From CAYXLI01 sp964464925 (GTDB lineage Bacteria; Acidobacteriota; Terriglobia; Bryobacterales; Bryobacteraceae): a stretch of DNA of 64,000 bases. This document shows positions 26,053 through 34,441 of this stretch, in pieces. The position numbers and the translations under genes are program-made. The stretch is taken from contig CAYXLI010000001.1 of the NCBI GenBank assembly GCA_964464925.1, forward strand, positions 124,001 through 188,000. The letters run 5' to 3'. Position 1 is the first letter of the stretch, and each line of letters begins with the position of its first letter. Below the pieces are notes generated by a model that was given only the letters and a program-made list of their open reading frames with translations, searched no databases and was not told the origin of the DNA.

Positions 26053-27316
26053 GGCAGGAACAGCGCGCAGGGGCGGAACATCCGTCTATGTCCTGGTGAT
26101 TCTTGTGCCCGTGCTCATCGGGTTTATGGGATTCGCGGTGGACCTGGGACAACTGTATTTAATTCGTGGTGAGTTGAAGACCGCGGCGGATGCGATGGCG
26201 ATGGCGGCGGCCGGGAAGCTGATCGGCACGGATGCGAGCATCACAGACGCCACCGCTGCATCGAGGCTGCCGATCGATACGGCATCGGGGTTCGGCGATA
26301 AATATAATTTCGGGAGCCTGACGATTGGACAGGACGCAAGCGGCGACCTGACGAACACTGTCGCGGAACCGCAATTCTTCAGTACGTTCGCGGCGGCGAC
26401 GGGCGTGGCGGATGCCGGTGGTTCCGATGCGACGAGCGCAGAGGCGCGGCACGTGCGCGTGCAGATTACGGCCGATGCTCCGCTGCTGTTTTGGAGCTTT
26501 CTATCTGTCGGACAGTCAAAGAAGACGCCCGTGATCGGTTACGCGACCGCGGGCGTGAGTGCTCCACTCTGCACCGCATGTGCGATTGAGCCTATTGCCA
26601 TTGCGGCGATCGATCCAACGGACACCACGGATTTCGGACTAGTGAAAGGTAACCGGTATACCTTGGGATTCCAGTGTTCAGGCGCGCCCACGCCGGGGCT
26701 ACTGTCGACGGATGTGCAGAGGCTGCCGTATCTGCTGCTGAACCGCTACGACGATTCCGCGACGATCTTCGCCGATGAGAGTACTCAGGCGTACCGCATT
26801 GGAGCGCAGGGGCTGCCGGGTAACACCAACCAGGCGATCGGGTGCATGCAGATCAACGCGAGCGAGCAGGTGTGGACATCGGCCCCCTCGCAGACGTGCA
26901 GCACCAATACGGTGCCGGCGCGGATCAGCAATATTCTGTGCGGGATGGCGACGAGGTTTTCGTCCGATATCCCGGCGGCGTGCGCGAATGTCGCCGAGAT
27001 CGATACGCTGGCTCCGTCCTACCCGACGGACAGCGATCTGACGGATCTGGACGACTACACGCAATATATCGGGAACAAACGGCGGATTATCACGATTGCC
27101 GTGGTGGATGCGCTTGCCTCCGGCGGGACTATGACCGTGCTGGGGTTCCGGCAATTCCTGGTGGAACCGGCACAGGGTGACTCGATTCTGAATGTGTCGG
27201 ATGCGAATGGCCGCTTCTCGGCGATGTACATCGGCTATCCAGTTCCGGTGCAGCAGGGGAGCTTTTCCGGGTGCTCGGTTACGGCGGGGCCGGGCAAGGT
27301 GGTGCTGCACCAATGA
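26027..27316 (+). CDS. tadG: TadG-like pilus assembly protein
   Basis: The 429-residue protein starts at GTG 26027 inside the end of cpaC. The prepilin-like N-terminus is NKAGTARRGG followed by TSVYVLVILVPVLIGFMGFA, then the TadG hallmark LYLIRGELKTAADAMAMAAA. Glu+5 is absent, as in the other TadG of this window. The large C-terminal periplasmic domain has several Cys pairs (CTACAIEP, GCMQIN, CSTNT, CGMATRF) that could form disulfides. It ends with the strands TMTVLGFRQFLVE and FSAMYIGYPV. TadG anchors or primes pilus assembly. The stop is overlapped by the next start (ATGA). Confidence 0.9.
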   Translation: MDIRNPANKAGTARRGGTSVYVLVILVPVLIGFMGFAVDLGQLYLIRGELKTAADAMAMAAAGKLIGTDASITDATAASRLPIDTASGFGDKYNFGSLTIGQDASGDLTNTVAEPQFFSTFAAATGVADAGGSDATSAEARHVRVQITADAPLLFWSFLSVGQSKKTPVIGYATAGVSAPLCTACAIEPIAIAAIDPTDTTDFGLVKGNRYTLGFQCSGAPTPGLLSTDVQRLPYLLLNRYDDSATIFADESTQAYRIGAQGLPGNTNQAIGCMQINASEQVWTSAPSQTCSTNTVPARISNILCGMATRFSSDIPAACANVAEIDTLAPSYPTDSDLTDLDDYTQYIGNKRRIITIAVVDALASGGTMTVLGFRQFLVEPAQGDSILNVSDANGRFSAMYIGYPVPVQQGSFSGCSVTAGPGKVVLHQ

Positions 27317-27807
27317 AGCGGCGCGGATCTTCGATGCTGGAGACGGTCATGATGATGCCGATTCTCATCCTGCTGCTGGTCGGCATGACGGAATTGGCGC
27401 GGCTGACCTACACGTACTACACCTTGCAGAAGATCCTGACCACGGCGGCACGTTATGTATCGACACAGCAGGGAGTGAACTTCTGCGCGGACGACGATGC
27501 GAGCGTAGCGGCGGCGAAGAATTTCGCGACTACCGGCGCGGCCGACAATTCGACAGATCCGATCCTGGCGGGTCTGACTCCCGATCAATTGCAGATCCGC
27601 GTCGAGAGATACAGTGCGGATACCGCAACGCTGGGCCAGTGCGAGTGCTCGGCGCTGGGGTGCGATGTGAGTGCCGGCGGGCAACCTCCGGATTTCATCG
27701 TTGTCTCGGTTCCGAACGGCTACTCGATCCGCCCGGCGTTTCCGTTTCTGGTGACAGAGCCGATTCTGTTCCGGCCGCAAGTGAGGGTGCCTTATGGCGG
27801 GACCTAG
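27313..27807 (+). CDS. tadE: TadE-like minor pilin, first copy of the main operon
   Basis: A 164-residue protein; start at ATG 27313 overlapping the tadG stop. The leader MKRRG is followed by SSMLETVMMMPILILLLVGM, a class IVb-type N-terminus with Glu at +5, then LARLTYTYYTLQKILTTAAR, the usual TadE amphipathic stretch. The C-terminal domain has four Cys (NFCADD, GQCECSALGC). It is probably processed by the same peptidase as Flp and needed for pilus biogenesis. The end overlaps the next gene by 14 bp. Confidence 0.88.
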   Translation: MKRRGSSMLETVMMMPILILLLVGMTELARLTYTYYTLQKILTTAARYVSTQQGVNFCADDDASVAAAKNFATTGAADNSTDPILAGLTPDQLQIRVERYSADTATLGQCECSALGCDVSAGGQPPDFIVVSVPNGYSIRPAFPFLVTEPILFRPQVRVPYGGT

Positions 27808-28297
27808 GCGCTCGGGACAGGCGACGGTGGAGTTCGCGGTTTCGTTCGCGATCATCATCATGCCGGTGACATTCGCGATTATCTTCACGGCACAGCTCCT
27901 CTGGGTGTGGCACAGCATTGTAGACTTCACTCGTGACGGAGCACGGTACGCGACTACACACTGCTGGCAAGGGTCGAGCGAGAACGTAATCGGATACATG
28001 CGGACGCACGTGCCCTTCATGGTGGACCAGGATCAATTTCAGAACGGGCAGGCGGACATTGTGGTGCAGTACTTCGCGCGCGATGCAACCAGTGGCGCGC
28101 TGACCGATTTCAGTTGCGACGGAGACTGCAGCACAACGTGCATTCCCGATGCGGTGACCGTCACCATTCGCAACTATGAATTTCGCCGTTTTATGAGTTA
28201 CCTTGCGCTGCCTCCGGTAGCGCTGCCGGATTTTCGGACTTCTCTGCCAATGGAAGGAGCGGGCTGCGACCCTGACCAGGCTGTGTGCACGCCCTAG
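27794..28297 (+). CDS. TadE-like minor pilin, second copy of the main operon
   Basis: The product has 167 residues. MAGPRRSG is followed by QATVEFAVSFAIIIMPVTFA, again a prepilin-like cleavage region with Glu at +5. The TadE-family WHSIVDFTRDGARYATTHCW region follows, and the C-terminal domain contains closely spaced Cys (CDGDCSTTCIPD). Together with the gene before it this gives two different TadE proteins next to one TadG, the same order as in the orphan unit at 11.1-13.1 kb. It lies 9 bp upstream of cpaE. Confidence 0.87.
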   Translation: MAGPRRSGQATVEFAVSFAIIIMPVTFAIIFTAQLLWVWHSIVDFTRDGARYATTHCWQGSSENVIGYMRTHVPFMVDQDQFQNGQADIVVQYFARDATSGALTDFSCDGDCSTTCIPDAVTVTIRNYEFRRFMSYLALPPVALPDFRTSLPMEGAGCDPDQAVCTP

Positions 28298-28306
28298 CGA
28301 ACCAAC

Positions 28307-29479
28307 ATGTCGAATAACTTGCTGATTGCCTCGACCGACGAACAGTTTCGCGAAATGATTCGCGAAAACCTTCTGAACCAGCCGACCGCCAAGATTGTGA
28401 ACGAGTATCCGGATGTTTCGTCTAACCTGTACATCCGCGTTCTGCAGGATCTTGAACGTTTTCCCGAGGCGGCGTTGATTATGGATCTGGGGAACGATCC
28501 GGACGAGGGATTGAAGATCCTGGAGAAGGTGCGGCAGGCGGCGCCCGATCTCTACATCATCGCGGCGAATTACAGCGGCGACGGCGAGAGCGTGATCGCC
28601 ACGATTCGAGCGGGCGCGAATGACTACGTGCAACTTCCCGTGCGCCGCAGCGATTTCCGCGAGGCCATGACGAAGTTGGAGAAGACACCCCGGCGGGCGG
28701 CATCCGGCACCAGCAAGCTAGGCAAGATCTACACGTTCCTGGGAACGAAGGGCGGAGTGGGGACCACGACGCTGGCGGTGAATTTCGCCGGTGTGCTGGC
28801 GCAGCGGAAGCAGCAGACGGTACTGGTGGACCTGGATCGTATCGGGAACGACGTCGCGATGCAGCTTGGTGCGAATCCGCAATATACGCTGCAAGAAGTA
28901 GGCGAGAACCTCTCGCGCATGGACCAGGCATTGTTTGAAGGCTTCGTGACGAGGGATCCGCTTGGGTTTTTCCTGGTGGGTCCGCCGGACGCGCTGGAGC
29001 AGCAAGGATATTTTTCGGAAGCGATGTTCCGCGAGTTCGGTACATTCTTGGTGGAGAAGTATGAGTCGATCGTGATCGACGCCGGGCGGGCGATCTCGGA
29101 TGAGATCGTGCTGGGCGCGCTGCAGGCCTCGACGATGATCTTTCTGGTAGTGACGCAGGAGTTTCCATCAGTGCGCAACGCGCAGCGGTATATCTCCTAC
29201 CTGATGCGAATGGGTTTCAGCCAGGACCAGATCAAAGTCGTGGTGAACCAGTATCAGAAGCGGAATAACTCCAACTATTCTTCGCTGGAGCAGATTCAGC
29301 AGACGCTGAACCAGACGGCTTTTTACGGTATTCCACCGTCACCGGCAGTTTTGCAATCTATCAACCGCGCGAGACCGCTGGTGGCCGCGCGCGAGAGTGC
29401 GCCGGATTGGGACAAGACGTTCCGGGCTTTTGTGGATAAGGCCACCGGCGGCAAGAAGGGCATGGCAAAATCGGCTTGA
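28307..29479 (+). CDS. cpaE: Pilus localisation ATPase CpaE/TadZ
   Basis: The 390-residue protein has an N-terminal atypical receiver-like domain (about 1-125: NNLLIASTDEQFREMIREN, then ALIMDLGNDPDEG and a terminal YVQLPV). A MinD/ParA-type ATPase domain follows from about residue 140. The deviant Walker A motif is GTKGGVGTTTLAVNFAG, and VLVDLDRIGNDVAMQLG lies in the Walker A-prime region. TadZ/CpaE proteins direct the Tad machine to a cell site, often the pole. The order after TadE and before cpaF is standard. Confidence 0.94.
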   Translation: MSNNLLIASTDEQFREMIRENLLNQPTAKIVNEYPDVSSNLYIRVLQDLERFPEAALIMDLGNDPDEGLKILEKVRQAAPDLYIIAANYSGDGESVIATIRAGANDYVQLPVRRSDFREAMTKLEKTPRRAASGTSKLGKIYTFLGTKGGVGTTTLAVNFAGVLAQRKQQTVLVDLDRIGNDVAMQLGANPQYTLQEVGENLSRMDQALFEGFVTRDPLGFFLVGPPDALEQQGYFSEAMFREFGTFLVEKYESIVIDAGRAISDEIVLGALQASTMIFLVVTQEFPSVRNAQRYISYLMRMGFSQDQIKVVVNQYQKRNNSNYSSLEQIQQTLNQTAFYGIPPSPAVLQSINRARPLVAARESAPDWDKTFRAFVDKATGGKKGMAKSA

Positions 29480-29498
29480 AATGCGGAGAGCTAACTAA

Positions 29499-30815
29499 AT
29501 GAGCACTCGACCGATGGTACGACCGGCCACTGGGACGGACCGCTGGTTCCATATCAAATCGCAGATTCATTCGAAACTGCTGAACTCGCTGTCGCCGGAC
29601 CAGTTGCGCGCTCTGAACAAAGAAGGTGTGCGCGAGCAGATCGGAAATGTCGTGGAGCGGCTGGTAGCCGACGAATCGATTCCGATGACCGTGGCCGAGC
29701 GCGAGCGGCTGATCGAGGAAGTGCTCGATGAGGTGTTCGGACTGGGGCCTCTCGAACCGCTGCTGAAGGACCCGACCATCAGCGACATCATGGTAAACGG
29801 GTTCGACAACATCTACGTGGAGCGCGGCGGACGCCTGGTGGAGACAAATGTCCGGTTCAAGGATACGGCGCATGTGCGTATGATTATCGACCGCATTGTG
29901 TCCAATATCGGCCGCCGGATCGATGATTCGTCTCCAATCGTGGACGCGCGCCTAGCGGACGGCTCGCGTGTTTGTGCAGTCATTCCGCCGCTGTCTTTGA
30001 TTGGTCCAGTGCTGTCGATCCGCCGGTTCGGCAAGAAGCTGCTGACCACTGAGGACCTGCTGAAGAACGAGACGCTGACCACGGGCATGCTCGATTTTCT
30101 GAGCGGTTGTACGGAAGCGCGGCTGAACGTGATCATCTCCGGAGGTTCGGGGTCGGGTAAGACCACGATGCTGAATACGCTCTCGCGGTTTGTGCCCGAG
30201 GAAGAGCGGATCGTAACCATCGAAGATACGGCGGAGTTGCAGATCCAGCAGTCCCACATCGTACGCCTGGAAACACGTCCGATGAATATCGAGGGCGCGG
30301 GGGCAATTACGCAGCGTGACCTGGTGATCAACGCCCTTCGTATGCGGCCCGATCGCATCATTGTGGGTGAGTGCCGTGGGCCGGAAGCTCTGGATATGAT
30401 GCAGGCCATGAACACGGGTCACGACGGATCGATGACGACCTGCCACGCGAACACAACGCACGATGCCTTTTCTCGCCTCGAGACGATGGTGATGATGGCC
30501 AGTTCGAGTATGCCGGATAAAGTAGTCCGGTCGATGCTTGCGTCAGCGATTCACATCGTGATCCAGATGACGCGCTTGAATGACGGCTCGCGCAAGATGA
30601 CGGCGATCAGCGAAGTCGCAGCCATTGAGCATGATCAGGTGATTATGGAAGACGTTTTTCACTTCGACAGAACCGGTTTGAGCCCGCGCGGAAAAGCGCT
30701 TGGCACGTTCCGGGCAACGGGATATAAGCCGCTCTGCCTCGATCGCCTGAAGGCGTATGGCGTCCATCTGCCCGCATCGATCTTCAATGAAGAAGTGGAG
30801 ATCAAGGACAAATAA
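29499..30815 (+). CDS. cpaF: Tad secretion ATPase CpaF/TadA
   Basis: This 438-residue protein belongs to the GspE/VirB11 superfamily of hexameric secretion ATPases. Seen: the N-terminal helical domain (LNSLSPDQLRALNKEGVREQ) and the linker FGLGPLEPLLKDPTISDIMV. Walker A is ISGGSGSGKTTMLNTL at about residues 212-227. The Asp box IVTIEDTAELQI, Walker B MRPDRIIVGECRGPEALDMM and the His box TGHDGSMTTCHANTTHDAFS follow. It energises pilus polymerisation from the cytoplasm. GGAGAG lies 9 nt upstream of the ATG. The stop overlaps the tadB start (TAATG). Confidence 0.96.
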   Translation: MSTRPMVRPATGTDRWFHIKSQIHSKLLNSLSPDQLRALNKEGVREQIGNVVERLVADESIPMTVAERERLIEEVLDEVFGLGPLEPLLKDPTISDIMVNGFDNIYVERGGRLVETNVRFKDTAHVRMIIDRIVSNIGRRIDDSSPIVDARLADGSRVCAVIPPLSLIGPVLSIRRFGKKLLTTEDLLKNETLTTGMLDFLSGCTEARLNVIISGGSGSGKTTMLNTLSRFVPEEERIVTIEDTAELQIQQSHIVRLETRPMNIEGAGAITQRDLVINALRMRPDRIIVGECRGPEALDMMQAMNTGHDGSMTTCHANTTHDAFSRLETMVMMASSSMPDKVVRSMLASAIHIVIQMTRLNDGSRKMTAISEVAAIEHDQVIMEDVFHFDRTGLSPRGKALGTFRATGYKPLCLDRLKAYGVHLPASIFNEEVEIKDK

Positions 30816-31783
30816 TGTTTGTGTTTGTCGCATTTGTGATCTTTTCGGCGGCCTTATCCGGCGCGGCGTGGTACGTGTGGCGCGTGCCGGAGCAGGAGGC
30901 GGAAGAGGTGCTGGCCGGACGTCTGCGCGAGTTGCGCGCGCGGTCAGGAATGCGGTCGTCGCGATCGACTCCGGATCTGATCAAGCGTGAGAAGCGCGGG
31001 TCGCTGGCGGCGATTGGGGATTTCTTTGCGTGGATCGGGTTGATGCGGCGGCTGCAGGTGCACATCGAGCAGGCGAATCTGAAGTACCGTGCGACGGAAG
31101 TGTTTACGCTGAGCCTTATCATTGCCGCATCCTCCTATCTGGTGTTCGGGCTATTCATTTCGATGTTCTTTCTGCGCCTGCTGCTTGCGCTGGCGATCGG
31201 CGCTCTTCCGGTTGCCTATATCCATCGTGTGCGGGCGAAACGGCTGAGGAAGTTTGAAGAGCAGCTGCCGGATGCGATCGATCTGTTCAACCGGTCAATG
31301 AAGGCGGGGCACAACATTCACGCGGGGCTGGATACGATCGCGGGTGAGACATTCGATCCGGTGAGGATGGAATTCAAAAAGGTGATTGAGGAACTGGCGC
31401 TCGGCTCGACGTTGGAGACGGCGCTGCATAACCTGGGTGGACGGGTTCCGATCATCGATCTGAAGTTCTTCATCACGGGCCTGATCCTGCAGAGGCAGAC
31501 GGGCGCCAATATGGTGGCGGTTCTCGAGAACCTGGCTACGCTGGTCCGCGAACGCTTAAATTTGGCGGCCAAGATGAAGGCGGCTACGGCGCAGCAACGG
31601 TTCTCCGCGGGTTTGCTGTGCGGAATGCCGATTGTGGTGGGGCTTGGGTTCTGGGTGCTGAAGCCGGAATACATCATGCTGTTGTACACCGACGAAACCG
31701 GGAGCAAGTTCCTGACCTACGCCATCATTTCTGAGATTATCGGGATCCTGGTGATCCGCAAGATTGCGAGTCCGAAACTGTAG
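30815..31783 (+). CDS. tadB: Tad inner-membrane platform protein TadB
   Basis: A 322-residue protein of the GspF/T2SSF superfamily, with an N-terminal membrane segment (VFVAFVIFSAALSGAAWYVW) and two more around residues 95-130. The T2SSF domain (FEEQLPDAIDLFNRSMKAGH through LATLVRERLNLAAKMKAATA) is followed by a C-terminal pair of membrane helices. TadB and TadC are thought to form the membrane platform on which CpaF acts. Only 2 bp separate it from tadC. Confidence 0.94.
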   Translation: MFVFVAFVIFSAALSGAAWYVWRVPEQEAEEVLAGRLRELRARSGMRSSRSTPDLIKREKRGSLAAIGDFFAWIGLMRRLQVHIEQANLKYRATEVFTLSLIIAASSYLVFGLFISMFFLRLLLALAIGALPVAYIHRVRAKRLRKFEEQLPDAIDLFNRSMKAGHNIHAGLDTIAGETFDPVRMEFKKVIEELALGSTLETALHNLGGRVPIIDLKFFITGLILQRQTGANMVAVLENLATLVRERLNLAAKMKAATAQQRFSAGLLCGMPIVVGLGFWVLKPEYIMLLYTDETGSKFLTYAIISEIIGILVIRKIASPKL

Positions 31784-31785
31784 CC

Positions 31786-32718
31786 ATGCTCACCGGAATT
31801 TTATTCTTCGTTCTCGCGTTTGCCACGTTGGCGACGATCTTCTGGGGCGCATTCGAGTTGTTCCAGGACAATGAAGACCCGCTTGGGGACCGGCTGCTGG
31901 AATTACAGTCTCAGGCGATGGTGACCGGGACGCGCGGACCGCGCCGGAAGGCTGGCGGGGGATTCTTCAATAGCATTCTTTACTTCGTCAGCCTGGTGCC
32001 GAACGGGGAAGAGTGGATGCGCGACACGGAGAAGGAACTTGCCCAAGCGGGTATTCGCAAGCGGCAGGCACTGGCGACGTACGTTCTTGGGCAGTTGCTG
32101 TTTTTTGCGTTCATCCTGGCGGGGATGGCTTACCTGCAACGGGATAATCCGATGAGTCAAAAGGCCGGAGGCTTGCTGGCAGCGGTACTGCTGGGGTATT
32201 TGATTCCTCCGCAGGTGCTGCACAGGTTGGTGAGCCGGTATCGCAACAAGCTGCAAGAGGCTCTGCCGGATACGGTGGATTTGCTGGGCATCGTGCTCGG
32301 GACGGGATTGGCGCTGGACCAGGCGATGTTGCGCGTCAGCGAAGAAATGCAGTTCATCTATCCCGAACTGGCAGCCGAGTTTTACACCGTGGTGATGCAG
32401 GTGAAAGCGGGCCAGGATCGAAGCAAGGCTTTCCAGCAGCTTGTGCGGCGGACCGGGATCGAAGATATCAAATCGCTGTCGGCGATGATCGTGCAGAGCG
32501 AGCGGTTCGGGACTTCTCTGTCGCAGGCCCTTAAGGTGTATGCCGATGCGCTGCGCACGCGACGCAGATTGCGGAGCGAGGCGGCAGTGGCCAAGGCGGG
32601 TATCAAAATGCTGTTTCCCATCATTCTGTTTATTCTGCCGGTGCTGTTCGTGATTACACTGGTGCCCGGCGTGCTGAGCGTGTTGCGGGACCTGAAGGGC
32701 GGCATCGGGGGGCGGTAG
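31786..32718 (+). CDS. tadC: Tad inner-membrane platform protein TadC
   Basis: The 310-residue second T2SSF-domain protein is recognised by LQEALPDTVDLLGIVLGTGL and the downstream GIEDIKSLSAMIVQSERFGT, LSQALKVYADALRTRRRLRS motifs, plus a C-terminal hydrophobic pair (LFPIILFILPVLFVITLVPG). It is the last gene of the Tad operon; no tadV/cpaA prepilin peptidase follows. The gene converges on glnA, with a hairpin between them. Confidence 0.94.
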   Translation: MLTGILFFVLAFATLATIFWGAFELFQDNEDPLGDRLLELQSQAMVTGTRGPRRKAGGGFFNSILYFVSLVPNGEEWMRDTEKELAQAGIRKRQALATYVLGQLLFFAFILAGMAYLQRDNPMSQKAGGLLAAVLLGYLIPPQVLHRLVSRYRNKLQEALPDTVDLLGIVLGTGLALDQAMLRVSEEMQFIYPELAAEFYTVVMQVKAGQDRSKAFQQLVRRTGIEDIKSLSAMIVQSERFGTSLSQALKVYADALRTRRRLRSEAAVAKAGIKMLFPIILFILPVLFVITLVPGVLSVLRDLKGGIGGR

Positions 32719-32762
32719 GGGAGCGGGTGATAACGCGGAAAGAGCGATACGCCTGATGAGAA

Positions 32763-32788
32763 AGGCCTGCCCCTTTCGAGGCAGGCCT
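32763..32788 (-). terminator. Hairpin terminator for glnA (minus strand)
   Basis: AGGCCTGCC and GGCAGGCCT form a perfect 9-bp stem with an 8-nt loop. Read on the minus strand, the stem is followed by TTTCTC, a modest U-tract. On the plus strand there is none, so it fits glnA better than the Tad operon. Confidence 0.6.
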
Positions 32789-32821
32789 GGAATGCCGTAA
32801 TTCCAACTACGAACTTGTAGC

Positions 32822-34231
32822 TTAGATGTCGTAGTAGAGCTGGAATTCGTACGGGTGCGGGCGCAGGCGAACTGCGTCGGCTTCCGACTTCCGCTTGTAG
32901 CCGATGAAGGTCTCGATGAGCTCTTCGGTGAAAACGTCGCCCTTGAGCAGGAAGGCGTGATCGTCTTCCAGGCAGCCGAGCGCTTCTTCGAGAGACGCCG
33001 GCATGGAGGGAACCTTCTTCAATTCTTCCGGCGAGAGATCGTAAATGTCCTTGTCCAGCGGCTGGCCCGGATCGATCTTGTTCTGGACGCCATCGAGGCC
33101 GGCCATCGTCATCGCCGCGAACGCCATGTACGGGTTGCAGGCCGGGTCTGGCGGACGGAACTCGACGCGCTTCGCCTTCGGCGAAGCCGAGTACATCGGA
33201 ATGCGGACAGCGGCGGAGCGGTTGCGGCTGGAGTAAGCCAAGTTGACGGGCGCTTCGTAGCCGGGCACCAGGCGCTTGTAGCTGTTGGTGGTCGGAGCAA
33301 TGATTGCGGACAGCGCGCGGGCATGCTTCAGAAGACCGCCGATGTACCACAGGGCCATCTGGCTGAGACCGGCATATGCATCACCGGCGAAGAGAGGCTG
33401 GCCGCCTTTCCAGAGGCTCTGGTGTGTGTGCATACCGGAACCGTTGTCACCGAAGAGCGGCTTCGGCATGAACGTGACGCTCTTGCCGTACTGATAGGCC
33501 ACGTTGCGGATGATGTACTTGTAAAGCATCATATTATCCGCAGACTTGACGAGCGTGTTGAAGCGCTGGTCGATTTCGCACTGGCCGCCAGTGGCGACTT
33601 CGTGGTGGTGGCACTCGATGGTGAGACCGCACTTGATCATCATCTGGACCATTTCGCTGCGCAAGTCCTGGTAGTGATCGGTCGGCGGCACCGGGAAATA
33701 ACCTTCCTTGTACCGGGGGCGATAGCCGAGATTGTTCTCGACGCGGCCGGTGTTCCAGCGACCTTCTTCGGCGTCGATGAAGTAGTAGCCGGAGTGCTGG
33801 TTCTGATCGAACCGGACGTTATCGAAGATGAAGAATTCTGCTTCGGCGCCGAAGTAAGCGGTATCGGCGAGACCACTGTTCTTCAAGTAGAGTTCGGCCT
33901 TCTTGGCGATCCAGCGCGGATCGCGGTCATAGTGCTGACGGGTGATCGGGTCGATGACATCGCCCGTCATCACCAGGGTCGGCACTTCGGCGAACGGATC
34001 CATGTAGGCAGTTGTCGTGTCCGGAATGAGCAGCATGTCGCTCTCATTGATCGCGGCCCAACCGCGAATGCTCGAACCGTCGATGCCGAATCCTTCATCC
34101 ATCGAATCTTCTGTCAGCATCGAGATCGGATACGAAATGTGCTGCAGAAGGCCGGGGATGTCAGTGAAGCGAAGATCAAGCTGCTTGGCTTCATTCTTCT
34201 TCGCGAATTCTAATACTTCTTTTGGACTCAT
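32822..34231 (-). CDS. glnA: Glutamine synthetase, type I
   Basis: The 469-residue protein condenses glutamate and ammonia to glutamine with ATP. Diagnostic segments: DGSSIRGWAAINESDM, the ATP-binding KPLFGDNGSGMHTHQSLWKG and NSYKRLVPGYEAPVNLAYSS. The adenylylation site is preserved: a Tyr at residue 397 in DIYDLSPEELKKVP, the same number as in E. coli GlnA. Regulation by a GlnE-type adenylyltransferase is therefore likely, though neither glnE nor glnB is in the window. GGAGG stands 4 nt before the ATG. The 210-bp gap to the divergent propeller gene must hold its promoter; no clear sigma-54 -24/-12 pair was seen. Confidence 0.97.
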   Translation of the reverse strand: MSPKEVLEFAKKNEAKQLDLRFTDIPGLLQHISYPISMLTEDSMDEGFGIDGSSIRGWAAINESDMLLIPDTTTAYMDPFAEVPTLVMTGDVIDPITRQHYDRDPRWIAKKAELYLKNSGLADTAYFGAEAEFFIFDNVRFDQNQHSGYYFIDAEEGRWNTGRVENNLGYRPRYKEGYFPVPPTDHYQDLRSEMVQMMIKCGLTIECHHHEVATGGQCEIDQRFNTLVKSADNMMLYKYIIRNVAYQYGKSVTFMPKPLFGDNGSGMHTHQSLWKGGQPLFAGDAYAGLSQMALWYIGGLLKHARALSAIIAPTTNSYKRLVPGYEAPVNLAYSSRNRSAAVRIPMYSASPKAKRVEFRPPDPACNPYMAFAAMTMAGLDGVQNKIDPGQPLDKDIYDLSPEELKKVPSMPASLEEALGCLEDDHAFLLKGDVFTEELIETFIGYKRKSEADAVRLRPHPYEFQLYYDI

Positions 34232-34441
34232 TTAGCCTCCGGGGATATGGAAAGTCACTGTGCGTGGCGAGGCACGGTACGGCTCAGTACTTTCGGTAAA
34301 GAATTAGGTTATCGAACACTCCGGGGTAGGTCAATGAAAGCGGCGATTCAAAATGTTTTATAGGCCTGCAAGAAATTTTGATAACGTTCGGCGCAACCGG
34401 TAAGCAAGCGAAAACAAACGAGTTGCTGCGATACTGACGGT

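Noticed and set aside
32763..32788. The hairpin as terminator for the Tad operon
   Set aside because: There is no T-run on the plus strand; it suits glnA on the minus strand.
34232..34441. Sigma-54 promoter for glnA
   Set aside because: No GG-N10-GC pair with correct context was found in the divergent region.
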